Origin: Flavipsychrobacter stenotrophus
GTDB lineage: Bacteria > Bacteroidota > Bacteroidia > Chitinophagales > Chitinophagaceae
Assembly (NCBI GenBank): GCA_947372365.1
Contig: CANBTK010000122.1
Coordinates: forward strand, 1-6,376
Length of the DNA: 6,376 nt
Direction: 5' to 3'
The translations under genes were made by a program, and so were the position numbers. The notes below the pieces were generated by a model that did no database searches, was not told where the DNA came from, and saw nothing but the letters and a program-made list of their open reading frames with translations. Each line of letters begins with the position of its first letter. The first letter of the stretch is position 1. Below are positions 6,278-6,376 of the stretch, in pieces.

Positions 6278-6294
6278 TTCATAATCCGTGCCAA
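6278..6294 (-). promoter_or_regulatory. Sigma-54-like promoter candidate upstream of the 83-residue gene
   Basis: The minus strand reads TTGGCACG (6287-6294), a perfect match to the sigma-54 -24 element. After 4 nt comes ATGAA (6278-6282) where TTGCW is expected. The invariant GC of the -12 element is GA here, so the match is incomplete. Position fits: a start would fall about 25 nt before the ATG at 6243. No TAnnTTTG box was found in this upstream region; a near miss with a 3-nt spacer, TAAAGTTTG, overlaps the -24 element. The rest of 6244-6376 shows no other supported feature. Confidence 0.25.
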
Positions 6295-6376
6295 ACTTTA
6301 TTTTGTAAAAGTTAAAGAAAACAGAAAGGCGTATGTACCCCACACTTGCAACCTAACAAGGGCTTTTAATTTTTTA

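Noticed and set aside
6134..6343. 69-codon minus-strand frame overlapping the start of the 83-residue gene
   Set aside because: It overlaps in another frame and lacks a signal or motif, whereas the competing frame has a textbook signal peptide and a terminator.
6344..6376. Possible CTTG/CAAG hairpin with a T-rich tail at the right edge
   Set aside because: The stem is only about 4 bp and the sequence is cut by the window end, so a terminator cannot be supported.
1..6376. A novel multi-gene defence, mobile or biosynthetic system
   Set aside because: Genes are housekeeping or unconnected single units with mixed orientation. No transposase, integrase, toxin-antitoxin pair, CRISPR repeat or reverse transcriptase was seen on either strand.

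Overview
The window looks like ordinary chromosomal DNA from a member of the Bacteroidota. Three things suggest this: the protein families and their sequence style (an alanine dehydrogenase with a leader before its first strand, and a sigma-54 with a long acidic linker), perfect Bacteroidota-type -7 boxes (TAnnTTTG) upstream of two genes, and the near absence of Shine-Dalgarno sequences at start codons. A Chitinophaga-like lineage is possible, but the sequence alone does not settle it. No mobile element, phage gene, CRISPR array, tRNA or rRNA was seen.

Layout, left to right. The 3' part of an Hsp70 gene of the HscA (iron-sulfur assembly) type runs rightward and ends at 1083. It converges on a leftward pair: a DUF418 polytopic membrane protein (1107-2321) and, upstream of it, rpoN encoding sigma-54 (2396-3883). 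A 161-bp divergent intergenic region separates rpoN from the rightward alanine dehydrogenase gene ald (4045-5265). Then come two small leftward genes for exported proteins: a 137-residue lipoprotein (5341-5754) and an 83-residue lysine/alanine-rich protein with a signal peptide (5992-6243). A strong intrinsic terminator separates these two, so they are probably separate transcripts.

The genes do not form an obvious pathway or system. HscA matures iron-sulfur proteins, Ald links alanine to pyruvate and ammonium, and sigma-54 commonly serves nitrogen and envelope functions in other bacteria. No sigma-54 activator (AAA+ enhancer-binding protein) is encoded here, so a regulatory link between rpoN and ald is only a guess. 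No undescribed multi-gene system is visible. The points most worth a second look are a non-consensus CVWT stretch in the conserved core-binding motif of RpoN, a sigma-54-like -24 element upstream of the 83-residue protein, and several small dyads and repeats in the intergenic regions.
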